A stretch of DNA of 64,000 nt from Phycisphaerae bacterium (GTDB lineage Bacteria > Planctomycetota > Phycisphaerae > SM23-33): positions 28,454 through 92,453 of the forward strand of contig DRGC01000018.1 of the NCBI GenBank assembly GCA_011050235.1, read 5' to 3'. Below, piece after piece: positions 18,918-27,753 of the stretch. A program made the position numbers and the translations under genes. Position 1 is the stretch's first letter. Every line of letters starts with the position of its first letter. A model generated the notes under the pieces. It saw nothing but the letters and a program-made list of their open reading frames with translations. It was not told where the DNA came from and did no database searches.

Positions 18918-19988
18918 ATGTCAGTTGCCGTGGTTACCGGATCTTGCGGCCTCATTGGCGCCGAGAGCGTTCACCGTTTCGCCGCGGAGGGCTTCACTGT
19001 CGTTGGGATCGACAATGACATGCGAAGCCAGTTCTTCGGGAAAGAGGCATCCACGGACTGGTCTCGCCGGCAGCTCGAGCAGACCATTTCGGACTATCGG
19101 CACTATTCGGTCGATATTCGGGATTCCGATAGCATCGATCACATTTTTGCCGAGTATGGCGGCGATATCGACGTGGTCATTCATACCGCTGCGCAACCTT
19201 CGCATGACTGGGCTGCCAAAGAGCCCATGACGGACTTCTCCGTCAACGCCACGGGGACCCTGGTCTTGCTGGAAGCGGCACGGAAGCATTGTCTGGAGGC
19301 GTGCTTCATGTTCACCTCGACGAACAAAGTCTATGGTGACGCCCCCAACCGCCTGCCGCTGGTGGAAACCGAGACGCGTTGGGAACTCGACCCCGCTCAC
19401 CGCTACTATGACAGGGGAATCGACGAGACGATGTCGATCGACCAGTGCAAGCACTCCCTGTTCGGCGTCTCCAAGATAGCGGCGGATGTGCTGGTCCAGG
19501 AATATGGGCGTTACTTCGGAATGAACACGGGCGTGTTCCGCGGCGGATGCCTCACCGGTGGCGGACATTCGGGGACGCAACTGCACGGATTCCTTTCCTA
19601 TCTGATGCGCTGCTGCGTGAGCGGCGAGCCCTACACAATTTTCGGATACAAGGGCAAGCAGGTGCGCGACAACATCCATTCCCAGGACCTCATCAATATG
19701 TTCTGGCACTTCTTCCAGGACCCGCGCCCCGGAGAGGTCTATAATGCCGGCGGCAGCCGCCACAGCAATTGCTCCATGCTCGAAGCCATCGCCCTCTGCG
19801 AAGATCGGGCCAAGAAGAAAATGAACTACACCTACAGCGATGACCATCGCAGCGGCGACCATATCTGGTGGATCAGCGATGTGAGCAAGTTCCGCTCGCA
19901 TTATCCGCAGTGGGAGTACCTCTACGATCTGGACGGCATCATGGACGCGATCCACGAGGGTTGGTGTGAGCGGATTGTGGCGCAATAG
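18918..19988 (+). CDS. NAD-dependent epimerase, CDP-paratose 2-epimerase-like
   Basis: Extended SDR enzyme of about 356 aa. The NAD motif is [11 protein letters not shown] at residues 6-16. The stretch [12 protein letters not shown] and the strand [13 protein letters not shown] are characteristic, as far as I can recall, of the tyvelose/CDP-paratose 2-epimerase branch. The catalytic tyrosine is probably in [11 protein letters not shown], where the usual Tyr of YxxxK appears as Phe (FGVSK); the alignment needs checking. A strong promoter and ribosome binding site lie just upstream. It probably makes a deoxy-sugar or related nucleotide sugar for the local glycan. The neighbouring fusion gene lies 70 bases downstream. 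Confidence 0.78.
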   Translation: MSVAVVTGSCGLIGAESVHRFAAEGFTVVGIDNDMRSQFFGKEASTDWSRRQLEQTISDYRHYSVDIRDSDSIDHIFAEYGGDIDVVIHTAAQPSHDWAAKEPMTDFSVNATGTLVLLEAARKHCLEACFMFTSTNKVYGDAPNRLPLVETETRWELDPAHRYYDRGIDETMSIDQCKHSLFGVSKIAADVLVQEYGRYFGMNTGVFRGGCLTGGGHSGTQLHGFLSYLMRCCVSGEPYTIFGYKGKQVRDNIHSQDLINMFWHFFQDPRPGEVYNAGGSRHSNCSMLEAIALCEDRAKKKMNYTYSDDHRSGDHIWWISDVSKFRSHYPQWEYLYDLDGIMDAIHEGWCERIVAQ

Positions 19989-20059
19989 GGCCCGTCGGCG
20001 TCCCGGCCCCATCCCAACCCAACCGTGCCGCCGGGCGTCTTTCCCACATGGGAGATTCA

Positions 20060-21496
20060 ATGAGTCGGTTTATTGAGTACCGCCAAGGGGTTTTCGATCA
20101 GTGTCGGACTGTCTACGACCAAGGCGCCGACACTCGTCAGAAAGGCTTGAAAGAACATCGATATTACTACCGCCAGATCCGCCACCTGCTGAACTTTGTC
20201 GTCGAGGAGGGAGCGCGCGTCCTGTGTATCGGGTCGGATCTTGGCCAGTATCTCGAGTGGGTCAACCCGTCACGAGGCGTTGGCGTGGAGATATCGCCGA
20301 GGCTGGTGGAGCGGTCCGCCCGGAAGTACCCGGACTTTGAATTCCATGAGGCCGTACCCGAGCAATTCCACACCGAAGAGACGTTCGACTACATCCTCAT
20401 CATCAACACGGTGAATGACCTATTCGACGTGCAACAGGTGCTGGAGAATGTCAGGCCTGCGTGCAGCGCGAACACGCGCGTTGTGATCGCGTGGTACAGC
20501 TTTTTGTGGCGGCCCCTGCTGGGTCTTGGCGAGAAGCTGAGGCTCAAGCAGAAGCAGCCGCCACAGAACTGGCTGTCCTTCGATCATCTGGCCGCCCTGT
20601 TGACCCTGGCCGGATACGAAAGGGTGCGACGGTACCGGGCCGTCTTGTGTCCCATCTTTGTGCCCATTGTATCCTGGCTGATGAACTTCATATTGGCCCG
20701 GATGCCTTTCTTGAGCAGACTGTGCATGGTGAACGTTGTTGTGGCGCAGCTCTCACCGGAGGCGGCCGTTGCGCCGGAGCTTCCCAGTGTTTCCGTCATC
20801 ATTCCGTGCAAGAACGAACAGGGAAACATCGAGGAGGCCGTGCTTCGTATGCCAACCATGGGCAGCCACACGGAGCTTATTTTCTGTGACGACAAATCGA
20901 CGGACGGCACAGCCGATGAAGTCCGCCGAATGCAGGAGCTGCATCCGGACAAGGATATCAAGCTCGTGGACGGGCCGGGCATCTGCAAGGCGCAGAACGT
21001 GTGGGTGGGGTTCGACGCCGCCCAGAGCGATATCGTCATGATCCTGGACGCCGATCTGACCGTGCCGCCCGAAGAACTACCGAAGTTCTACCAGGCCCTG
21101 GCCAGCGGCAAAGGGGGATTCATCAACGGCACGAGGATGGTGTATCCCAAGCGCGACGATGCGATGCGCATGGCGAACGTGTTCGGAAACAAGCTGTTCA
21201 GTATCGCTTTCAGCAAGATCCTGCGAGAGCGGATCACCGACACGCTATGCGGCACGAAGGCTCTGTGGCGCAAGGACTACCAACGTCTGCGCAAGCTGCG
21301 CGGCAGTTGGGGCATCAATGACCGATGGGGCGACTACGAGCTCATTTTTGGCGCGGCCAAGCTCAACCTCAAGCACATCGACCTACCCGTTCACTACATG
21401 GAGCGGGCCTTCGGCGAGACGAAGATGACGGGCCGGCTTCGAAATGCGTTCATCATGCTGCGTATGTGCCTGGCCGCCTTCTTGAAGCTGCGGTAG
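20060..21496 (+). CDS. Second SAM methyltransferase-GT2 fusion
   Basis: Paralogue of the gene at 2871-4403 with the same order: a methyltransferase-like domain (VLCIGSDLGQYLE near residue 55, where the first motif is more diverged than in its partner), a linker, then a GT2 domain from about residue 245 (SVIIPCKNEQGN) with DADLT near residue 330 and DTLCGTKAL near residue 396. The ATG at 20060 has GGGAG at 20050-20054; an ATG at 20048 overlaps that site. The shared blocks RYYYRQ, DVQQVLENVR/LRSAC and NVFGNKLFS show common descent. The weaker glycine motif may mean that this methyltransferase half is altered. Confidence 0.78.
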   Translation: MSRFIEYRQGVFDQCRTVYDQGADTRQKGLKEHRYYYRQIRHLLNFVVEEGARVLCIGSDLGQYLEWVNPSRGVGVEISPRLVERSARKYPDFEFHEAVPEQFHTEETFDYILIINTVNDLFDVQQVLENVRPACSANTRVVIAWYSFLWRPLLGLGEKLRLKQKQPPQNWLSFDHLAALLTLAGYERVRRYRAVLCPIFVPIVSWLMNFILARMPFLSRLCMVNVVVAQLSPEAAVAPELPSVSVIIPCKNEQGNIEEAVLRMPTMGSHTELIFCDDKSTDGTADEVRRMQELHPDKDIKLVDGPGICKAQNVWVGFDAAQSDIVMILDADLTVPPEELPKFYQALASGKGGFINGTRMVYPKRDDAMRMANVFGNKLFSIAFSKILRERITDTLCGTKALWRKDYQRLRKLRGSWGINDRWGDYELIFGAAKLNLKHIDLPVHYMERAFGETKMTGRLRNAFIMLRMCLAAFLKLR

Positions 21497-21543
21497 GACC
21501 GGCGGGTCCTCGCCGAGAGGGAAAAGAACCGTCGACACGCCCT

Positions 21544-22587
21544 CTACGAGCCTTTTACGATCTCGCGCACTGCCTCGACGATGTCGTCGGCGCCGGGGTA
21601 GAAGGCCTCTTCCAGGACGGGGCTGGCCGGGATCGGCGTGTCGGGGAAGCACACTCTCCGGATGGGAGCGACCAGGATGTCGGCGGATGTCTCGGCGATG
21701 CGGCAGACGATTTCGGCGCCCACGCTGCCGGTGCGGTGGGCGACATCGGCGATGACGAGCCGTCGGGTCTTGCTGACGGAGGATAGGATCAGCTCCTCGT
21801 CGAGAGGTTTGAGCGTTCGGGGGTCGACGACCTCGACGCTGATCCCGTCGGCTTCGAGAATCGCGGCGGCTTTCATCGCCTCGTAAACCTGCTGCGACAG
21901 GGCGACGATGGTCACGTCCTCGCCTTCCCTGCGGATGATCCCCTCTCCCAGCGGCACACGGTACATTTCTTCCGGAACGTATCCCACGGCGTTGAAGGTC
22001 CAGCGATGCTCGATGAACATGACGGGGTTGCCGTCGTCCAGGGCGGCCAGGAACAACCCCTTGGCGTCGTAGGGCGTGCTGGGCATAACGACTTTCAGCC
22101 CCGGAATATGCATGAACAGCGCGTGGAACGCCTGGGCGTGCTGCGCCGCCGATCCCCAGCCTCTGCCGATAATGGCCCGCACGACCAGGGGAACGTGGAG
22201 GCGGCCGCCGGTCATATAGCACAGCTTGGCTGCATGATTGACGAGCTGATCCATGCACATCGGCAGGAAATCGTTCCGCATGTGGACAAACACAGGCTTC
22301 ATGCCCACCGTCGCAGCGCCGATCGCGATGCCCGTCATGGCGTTCTCGGCAACGGGGATATCCATCACCCGGTCTTTTCCAAACCGCTCGGCCAGTCCCA
22401 GCGTCGTACCGAATATCCCGCCCGGATCGTCCACACCCTCGCCCATGATAAAGACGCGGTCGTCACTCTCCATGGCCTGCGCCTGGGCTTCCAGGATCGC
22501 CTCGTGATAGCTGATGCCCCGCAGGCCCTCTTTCTGGAGGGTGTCCGCCATCTCCTCGACATTCAGATAGACTTTCGTCCAGGGCAC
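21544..22587 (-). CDS. Thiamine-diphosphate E1 beta subunit-like protein
   Basis: Matches the beta subunit of two-subunit 2-oxoacid or acetoin dehydrogenase E1 enzymes: opening YHEAILEAQAQAM, the TPP-contacting VMDIPVAENAMTG, and the C-terminal domain with VEVVDPRTLKPLDEE. Full length at 347 aa. The start is GTG at 22585-22587, with GGGAG seven bases upstream inside the end of the alpha gene and only three bases between the genes. No E2 (lipoyl acyltransferase) or E3 gene lies nearby, which argues against an ordinary dehydrogenase complex. In this operon it may move a two-carbon unit onto a sugar; that is inference. Confidence 0.85.
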   Translation of the reverse strand: MPWTKVYLNVEEMADTLQKEGLRGISYHEAILEAQAQAMESDDRVFIMGEGVDDPGGIFGTTLGLAERFGKDRVMDIPVAENAMTGIAIGAATVGMKPVFVHMRNDFLPMCMDQLVNHAAKLCYMTGGRLHVPLVVRAIIGRGWGSAAQHAQAFHALFMHIPGLKVVMPSTPYDAKGLFLAALDDGNPVMFIEHRWTFNAVGYVPEEMYRVPLGEGIIRREGEDVTIVALSQQVYEAMKAAAILEADGISVEVVDPRTLKPLDEELILSSVSKTRRLVIADVAHRTGSVGAEIVCRIAETSADILVAPIRRVCFPDTPIPASPVLEEAFYPGADDIVEAVREIVKGS

Positions 22588-22590
22588 CGT

Positions 22591-23586
22591 TTACGCTCCC
22601 GTGTAATAGACGTTCTCCAGGACCTCTCGGGGGTCGGGGAACGGGCATTGTCTTGCGAATTCCAGGGCGTCGTCCAGCTCGCGTTCGATTTCGCGGGTGC
22701 TCTCGGCCAGTGCTTCTTCGGTGATGATCCCTTCGGCCAGCAGTAACTGGTTGAGGTACTCGACAGGGCACCGCTGCATCCAGTCTTCGAGTTCCTCCTT
22801 CGGCCGGCAGCCTTTCTCGTGGTCGGCCTCCGGGCCGACGTGCCCCTTCCAGCGGTAGGTGCGACATTCCAGCAACGTGGGCCCCTCGCCCGCGCGGGCG
22901 CGAGCCACCGCCCGATGCGCAGCATGATAGACCTTCAGGACGTCCATGCTGTCGACCTGCTCGTTGGGCATGTCATAGGGCTGGGCATGCAGGACGATGT
23001 TATCGTTGCACCGCCTGGCGAGGATCGGGGAGCTCACCGCGTAGAAGTTGTTTTCGCAAACGAAGATCACGGGCAATGTCTTGAGCGCCGCGAAGTTCAG
23101 GCTTTCGTGGAACACGCCCTCATCGGTGGCGCCGTCGCCGAAGAACGCCACAGCGACTCGGTCGCCGCCCTGCATCTTGATCGCCAGGGCAGCGCCAACA
23201 GCGTGGGGAAGACTCCCGCCGACAATCGCCGAAGCGCCCAACACGCCGCATTCGGGAGCGACCGGATGCATGGACCCTCCTTTGCCCCGGGCGCAGCCCT
23301 GGCGGCGGCCGTAAAACTCGGCGTACAGTTCCCTGGGACTGGCGCCTTTTGCGAGGCAGTGCCCGTGGCCTCTGTGCGTGGTCAAAATGTAATCGTCCGT
23401 GCGGAGATTTTCGCAGACGCCGGCGGCGATGGCTTCCTGCCCAATGCACAGATGCACGGGCGTCTTCATGTCCTGGACGCCATAGACGTCGACGATCTTC
23501 TCTTCAAACTGCCGGATCAGCATCATGGTCCGGCTGAGGCGGATCGCGATATCGGCGGGGATGTCCAAGGCGGTGGCTTCCGGCAT
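22591..23586 (-). CDS. Thiamine-diphosphate E1 alpha subunit-like protein
   Basis: Alpha subunit partner of the gene at 21544. The TPP-binding motif starts GDGATDEG near residue 150 and closes with CENN about 28 residues later. HRGHGHCLAKG and GKGGSMH are typical of the acetoin/pyruvate dehydrogenase E1 alpha family. Length 331 aa is normal. The ATG is at 23584-23586, nine bases after the stop of the radical SAM gene. The alpha-beta order is the usual operon order. Its setting among sugar-phosphate and radical SAM enzymes suggests a biosynthetic role. Confidence 0.86.
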   Translation of the reverse strand: MPEATALDIPADIAIRLSRTMMLIRQFEEKIVDVYGVQDMKTPVHLCIGQEAIAAGVCENLRTDDYILTTHRGHGHCLAKGASPRELYAEFYGRRQGCARGKGGSMHPVAPECGVLGASAIVGGSLPHAVGAALAIKMQGGDRVAVAFFGDGATDEGVFHESLNFAALKTLPVIFVCENNFYAVSSPILARRCNDNIVLHAQPYDMPNEQVDSMDVLKVYHAAHRAVARARAGEGPTLLECRTYRWKGHVGPEADHEKGCRPKEELEDWMQRCPVEYLNQLLLAEGIITEEALAESTREIERELDDALEFARQCPFPDPREVLENVYYTGA

Positions 23587-23595
23587 GGTCGGACC

Positions 23596-24666
23596 TCAGA
23601 TGAAGTTCACGTGCGCGGGGGGCTGCGTGAGCTGCCAAAGATACCGGTTGATTTCGTCCATGCGGCAATTGACGCGACACGCGGCGACGTCCATTTTCTC
23701 CTGCACCCAGTTCAGCGACCGGCGCCGCTTGTCGCCCTCCCAAATCTCTCGGAACGTGTTGTCGTAGATATTTCCGTAGAGGAAGCGATCGTCTCCGAGG
23801 AAGCAACTGCACCCCCACACATTGCCCTTCGAGTCGATATAGGACCAGAAAGGAAGGGCTTGGCATCGCTGGTAGGGGTGCTCGGAGTCCTGCCACTTTT
23901 TCATGGTCTTCGTGCGAAAGATGACGCTGTATCGGTCGGTGTTGAACGCTTCGAGTTCGTCCGCCAGGTGCAGATCATCCTCGTAGGAGATATCGCTGTA
24001 CGTGTTCGACTCACTCATGAGGTGCTGGGAATAGGGCTTGATGACCAGGTAGTCCATGCCCGCATCGCGCGCAATGGCGGCCAATGTCTTCACTTCGTCC
24101 CGGTTTTCCGGCAGCAGGACCAACTGCATACCGAGGGTGCAGGTGTATCCCTTCGATCGCCTCAACTCGGCAGCGGCGGTGAGGTTGCTCACGACGATGT
24201 CGAAATCCCCGGGCTTGGTCCGGTGGATCCGGCTGTATGTATCCGCCGTGCCGGCATTGATGCTGACCTTGATCCATTCGGTGTGCGGCAGCATCGCCTC
24301 GGCCAGGTCCGGCGTCAGCAGGACGCCATTGGTGGTCATCGCATTGTCGATGCCCGCTCCCTGGGCATGGCTGACAATGTCGGCCATTCGCTTGTGAAGC
24401 AGCGGCTCGCCCTCGCCGCCGTACATGATGCTTTTGAGGCCGAGCTGGCCGAGCTCGGTCAGGCGATCCTGAAAAACATCGACGTCCAGGAAGTCCGCCC
24501 GGTACTCCATGAAGTCCAGCCCACAAAATGTGCAGCGATGATTGCACGCCCCGGAAGGGCTGGCCTCCATGTAAACGGGATAAATCATCTCGCCGCCGAG
24601 CCAGTCGTTCACTCGGCCGACGTGGTACATCAGCTTGTGGCTGTCGACGCTGTACTTATCCGACAT
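23596..24666 (-). CDS. Radical SAM protein, SPASM-like, ending PAHVNFI
   Basis: Radical SAM core with the cluster motif CNHRCTFC near residue 40 and the GGEGEP strand. A C-terminal region has extra cysteines (CQALPFWSY, GCSCFLG, CRVNC) and resembles a SPASM/twitch domain that would hold an auxiliary cluster. The chain ends PPAHVNFI, almost the same as the second radical SAM protein at 29988 (PPMHMNFI). The ATG at 24664-24666 has GGTGA upstream and overlaps the end of the SIS-domain gene by 11 bases. The nearby TPP and SIS enzymes point to action on a sugar intermediate. Confidence 0.8.
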   Translation of the reverse strand: MSDKYSVDSHKLMYHVGRVNDWLGGEMIYPVYMEASPSGACNHRCTFCGLDFMEYRADFLDVDVFQDRLTELGQLGLKSIMYGGEGEPLLHKRMADIVSHAQGAGIDNAMTTNGVLLTPDLAEAMLPHTEWIKVSINAGTADTYSRIHRTKPGDFDIVVSNLTAAAELRRSKGYTCTLGMQLVLLPENRDEVKTLAAIARDAGMDYLVIKPYSQHLMSESNTYSDISYEDDLHLADELEAFNTDRYSVIFRTKTMKKWQDSEHPYQRCQALPFWSYIDSKGNVWGCSCFLGDDRFLYGNIYDNTFREIWEGDKRRRSLNWVQEKMDVAACRVNCRMDEINRYLWQLTQPPAHVNFI

Positions 24667-25261
24667 GGGACCGTTCACCGGAAATGCTCTCCTGCGAAGC
24701 CATCACGACGTGCAGGAGACAATGGCAGATCGAATGGTGCGTCACCTCCGCCAGGGCGTAGGTGTCTGCGTTGGCATAGAAATTCACATCGCCCAGCGAG
24801 CGCAATGGGTTGTCAGGGGCAAACGCCGATAGCGTGATCACCTTGCACCCCTCCGCTCTGGCCGCACTGACGCCATGCAGAATGTTCGGCGACCTACCGG
24901 AACTGCTCATCGCAATCAACACGTCGCCGTCATCGGCGAAGGTTAATATCGGCGTGGCGAACAGGTCTTCGACGCCGTGGTCATTGGCGACGGCCGTCAG
25001 AAGCGGGGCGTCGTTGAACGCCATGGCGCGGACGCCGACGTTCTTGGAGAAGTCGGCCGACATGTGGCTGGAGATGGACGCGTTGGCGCCATTGCCGATG
25101 AACATCAGCTTTCGGCCAAGCGCCGCCTGTGACCGAATCACATGGCCAGCCATGTCGATGCCTTCATACAAGCTGAAAGACGTGCCTGCGGCGTCGGCGA
25201 CTTCGATAGACTCCAGGATTGCGATCAGTCTCTTATAGAATTCCGTCGCCAGATGTTCCAT
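24656..25261 (-). CDS. SIS-domain isomerase, GmhA-like
   Basis: About 201 aa with the SIS phosphosugar-binding motifs: FIGNGANASISSHMSADF, then TAVANDHG, and MSSSGRSPN. The closing TYALAEVTHHSICH carries Glu and His at positions like the catalytic pair region of sedoheptulose-7-phosphate isomerase (GmhA). The segment after SADF is shorter than in classical GmhA and lacks the LxxERP-type stretch that carries a catalytic Glu in the E. coli enzyme, so its substrate may differ. It starts 13 bases after the kinase/nucleotidyltransferase gene and overlaps the radical SAM gene, marking one transcription unit. Confidence 0.78.
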   Translation of the reverse strand: MEHLATEFYKRLIAILESIEVADAAGTSFSLYEGIDMAGHVIRSQAALGRKLMFIGNGANASISSHMSADFSKNVGVRAMAFNDAPLLTAVANDHGVEDLFATPILTFADDGDVLIAMSSSGRSPNILHGVSAARAEGCKVITLSAFAPDNPLRSLGDVNFYANADTYALAEVTHHSICHCLLHVVMASQESISGERSHVG

Positions 25262-25274
25262 GGGGTTGTCCCGG

Positions 25275-26780
25275 TCAATGAAGGAGGTTGTGGACGAATT
25301 CCAGTACCTCGTGCTTTTCGACGGGCCTTCGGTTGCCGACGATTCGGACCGCCAAGGCCCCCACGACATTTCCGATGAAGGAGATCAGGTCCAACGGCAT
25401 TGCCGCTGCAAAACAAGGCGCCGTGAAGGCGAAGAAGGCATCGCCCGCGCCCACGGTGTCCACCACGTTGGCCGAGAATATCGGCGTGCGGTTTTCCTCT
25501 CCGTTGTCGCCGATGGCGATCGAGCCGTTCTTGCCAAGCGTTACAATCAGACATTGCGTGCCCACCTCCGCCGCCAACTTGGCCGCGACCTCGCCCATCT
25601 CGGTGAATCGCTCCTGCGTCGCCAGCCGGGCCTCGGGCTCGTCCAGGCAGACAAAGTCCGGCCGATGATATTTTGTGATCAGATTGAAGCCCTTGTTCGC
25701 CGAGTTGGTCTGGGAATTCACGCCCAGCACGCCCCCTCGCGCCCGGACGGCCTGGATGATCGCCTTGGTAATCAGCCCGTGGCCGAAGTCCGAGACGAGC
25801 ACCAGGTCGTACTGTTTGTCCACCGTATTGATGTATTCGAGGATGCTCGCCTCGCAGTCCTCGTCGATATACTCATCGTTGAGATAGTTGACCTCAAACA
25901 TCTTCTGATTGTTGTGCATGTTGAGGTAACGCTTCTTGACGATGGTCGGGCCGTCGCTGCGATAGAAGAAGTGCGGCTGCACATTCGATCGCAGATGCTC
26001 GCGGATGAACTCTTCGCGGCTGTTGTCCTTGCCCAGCAGCGTCACCAGCCGGACGTTGTCACAAATGCCCGAAAGATGGTTCGCGATTGCGAAAGCTCCG
26101 CCCGCAAAGACCTCATGCTCTATGTATTTGTGCACCACCAGCGGGGCCTTCGACGAACGTTCCATGGACTGGCAGTGATGGTACTCGTCGATGATGCCGT
26201 CGCCGATCAGCAGGACCTTCATGCTCTTGAGACGGTTGATCTGGTCGGCGATGTGGTTGAAATCGTAGCGCTTTGCGAACTCGGTGAGAAAGGAATTGGT
26301 CTGGTCCGGGAAGAGCTTCAGTAAGTCTCTGGCGATCTGAGACGAGCTGAAGAAGAACCCGTCGGTCTCGTGAATCTTGATGTCGCCAAAGTACTGCTCG
26401 CGGTCCCTGCCGAAAATCCGTTCGTGGATCTTGAGATCACTTTCGCCATAGGCCTTGCCCTTGGCGAACAGGTTGGCGTGGAGCTTCTTGACGCACTGGT
26501 AGGGAGGATCGTCGTCGACGACCGCAACGAGATCGGCCGGGTGAAGGGCGGCGACGTTGGTCGCCCGGTACTCCGCGGCGAACAAGGGCCTGCCCGGGCC
26601 GCGCCGTACATCCTTGTCCCGAATCACCGTGATGGCCAGCACGTCCCCCTGCTCCTTCGAGTCGGTCAGATGCTGCACGAGACCGGGATGGATCACGTCG
26701 AAGACACCGTGGCTGTGGACCACCGTCTTGCCCTGATCGCGCAGGCGCTTGACCTCGGCCACCAGCTTGCCGAAGTCCAT
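25275..26780 (-). CDS. Reversed HldE-like fusion: nucleotidyltransferase then PfkB kinase
   Basis: Residues 1-145 form a cytidylyltransferase-like domain (HGVFDVIHPGL, KGPGRP-like RRGPGRPLF) and residues 170-501 a PfkB sugar kinase (KVLLIGDGIIDEY, AGGAFAIANH, and the catalytic DTVGAGDAF near the end). E. coli HldE has the kinase first, so the order is reversed. The nucleotidyltransferase signature HxGH reads H31-P-G-L34; the second His codon differs by one base (CTC for CAC). The ATG at 26778-26780 has AAGGAA upstream; the frame extends nine codons further. It probably phosphorylates a sugar for nucleotide activation; whether the first domain is active is open. Confidence 0.82.
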   Translation of the reverse strand: MDFGKLVAEVKRLRDQGKTVVHSHGVFDVIHPGLVQHLTDSKEQGDVLAITVIRDKDVRRGPGRPLFAAEYRATNVAALHPADLVAVVDDDPPYQCVKKLHANLFAKGKAYGESDLKIHERIFGRDREQYFGDIKIHETDGFFFSSSQIARDLLKLFPDQTNSFLTEFAKRYDFNHIADQINRLKSMKVLLIGDGIIDEYHHCQSMERSSKAPLVVHKYIEHEVFAGGAFAIANHLSGICDNVRLVTLLGKDNSREEFIREHLRSNVQPHFFYRSDGPTIVKKRYLNMHNNQKMFEVNYLNDEYIDEDCEASILEYINTVDKQYDLVLVSDFGHGLITKAIIQAVRARGGVLGVNSQTNSANKGFNLITKYHRPDFVCLDEPEARLATQERFTEMGEVAAKLAAEVGTQCLIVTLGKNGSIAIGDNGEENRTPIFSANVVDTVGAGDAFFAFTAPCFAAAMPLDLISFIGNVVGALAVRIVGNRRPVEKHEVLEFVHNLLH

Positions 26781-27022
26781 GATCTTCCTTTTCACGGTAT
26801 CCGCCACCGCATCGACTCCGAAATGTGCATGTGTTCGTCAGCCGCTGCTCGACCGTGCGTCTCCAAGTTCACCGCGCCAACCGGCAAGGCAATCCTGCGG
26901 GGCTTCGGGGTAATTCAATCGGCCGATGCAAGCGCGCAGGTATCCCATATGATCGCGTCACTATATCAGCCTAGACTCAAGTTTGTCAATGGTTTGGGCG
27001 GCCCGCGGAGGCGACATCTTCT
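26781..27022 (-). other. 5' leader and promoter gap of the E1/SIS/kinase operon
   Basis: About 240 bases between the kinase fusion and the isomerase gene. It contains the promoter at 26960-26989 and therefore a leader of about 170 bases. I found no leader peptide or U-tailed hairpin in the leader. Confidence 0.45.
26960..26989 (-). promoter_or_regulatory. Strong sigma-70-like promoter
   Basis: Read on the minus strand, TTGACA (26984-26989) is followed after 18 bases by TATAGT (26960-26965). It is the best -35/-10 pair I found in the window and drives the operon running from 26780 down to 21544. Confidence 0.7.
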
Positions 27023-27706
27023 TCATGGCCGGGCCAAACATTCATCGACAAAGGCCTTGAGACGCCGAAACTCGTCCAGGCTCTGGTGGCGGGCCCTCGC
27101 CTCCGAGACAATCATGCCCGAGTACCCGGCCTTTTTCACCAATCTCAACACACGCTCGCCGTGCTCGGGCGAGTGATGGACGTGCGTGTGCCACAGCTCG
27201 CCGCCGTGAACGTAGCCGGTAAGATGGATGTGAGTGGATTCGGCGATCAGCGGGAGGAAGTCTTCCTCGTTCAGCCCCGCACATTCCAGTTGCACGTGCT
27301 CCAGGTCCAGACAGCGTCCAAAGCCGTATCGCCGCATCAGCGGCAGGGACTCCAGGGCGGTGGTTATGTTCTCCGCACACAGTGTGGTCTCGACGCCGTC
27401 GAACGCTTCAACCAGGCGAGCCCATTCATCTTCCCAGTAGATGCAGTGAAAGACCATCACCTCGGCGTCGATCGCCTGGGCCAATTCCGCAAGGCGCTCC
27501 GGCTGGAAGCCTTTGTTAGGCGCGTGGATCGCCCAACGGAAATCGAACGGCTCGCACACCCGCTTGATTTCATCAAGTCGCTCCAGCCATTGGGGGTCGG
27601 TGTAGAGTTCGACGGCCTCTATCCCGGCCTCGGCGATGTTGGACAAGATGCGCTGCTGTGGCGCGCACTTGCCGGCCAGTGTGATTTTCTGTTCCGTTGA
27701 GGTCAC
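27023..27706 (-). CDS. Sugar phosphate isomerase/epimerase-like TIM barrel
   Basis: A short xylose-isomerase-like barrel of about 227 aa. The blocks EAGIEAVELYTDP, FRWAIHAPN, VMVFHCIYW, LCAENI, CLDLEHVQLE and HIHLTGYVHG supply the metal-binding Glu, Asp and His ladder typical of the family. The start is uncertain: GTG 27706 begins VTSTEQKITLAGKC and fits the family, while the frame opens with GTG 27781 inside the upstream gene. It is the last gene of a minus-strand set that includes two radical SAM proteins and a GT2 enzyme. The substrate is unknown. Confidence 0.65.
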   Translation of the reverse strand: MTSTEQKITLAGKCAPQQRILSNIAEAGIEAVELYTDPQWLERLDEIKRVCEPFDFRWAIHAPNKGFQPERLAELAQAIDAEVMVFHCIYWEDEWARLVEAFDGVETTLCAENITTALESLPLMRRYGFGRCLDLEHVQLECAGLNEEDFLPLIAESTHIHLTGYVHGGELWHTHVHHSPEHGERVLRLVKKAGYSGMIVSEARARHQSLDEFRRLKAFVDECLARP

Positions 27707-27753
27707 GGGACGATGCGCGGGGCCTCCAGAGCGTTCTTGGCATTCATGATGCT

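Noticed and set aside
21544..23586. E1 alpha/beta pair as a pyruvate dehydrogenase complex
   Set aside because: No E2, E3 or lipoyl domain is encoded near them, and the operon partners are sugar enzymes.
22819..24837. Plus-strand open frame of 672 codons
   Set aside because: Antisense to the E1 alpha and radical SAM genes, which have clear motifs on the minus strand; no family resemblance in the plus-strand product.
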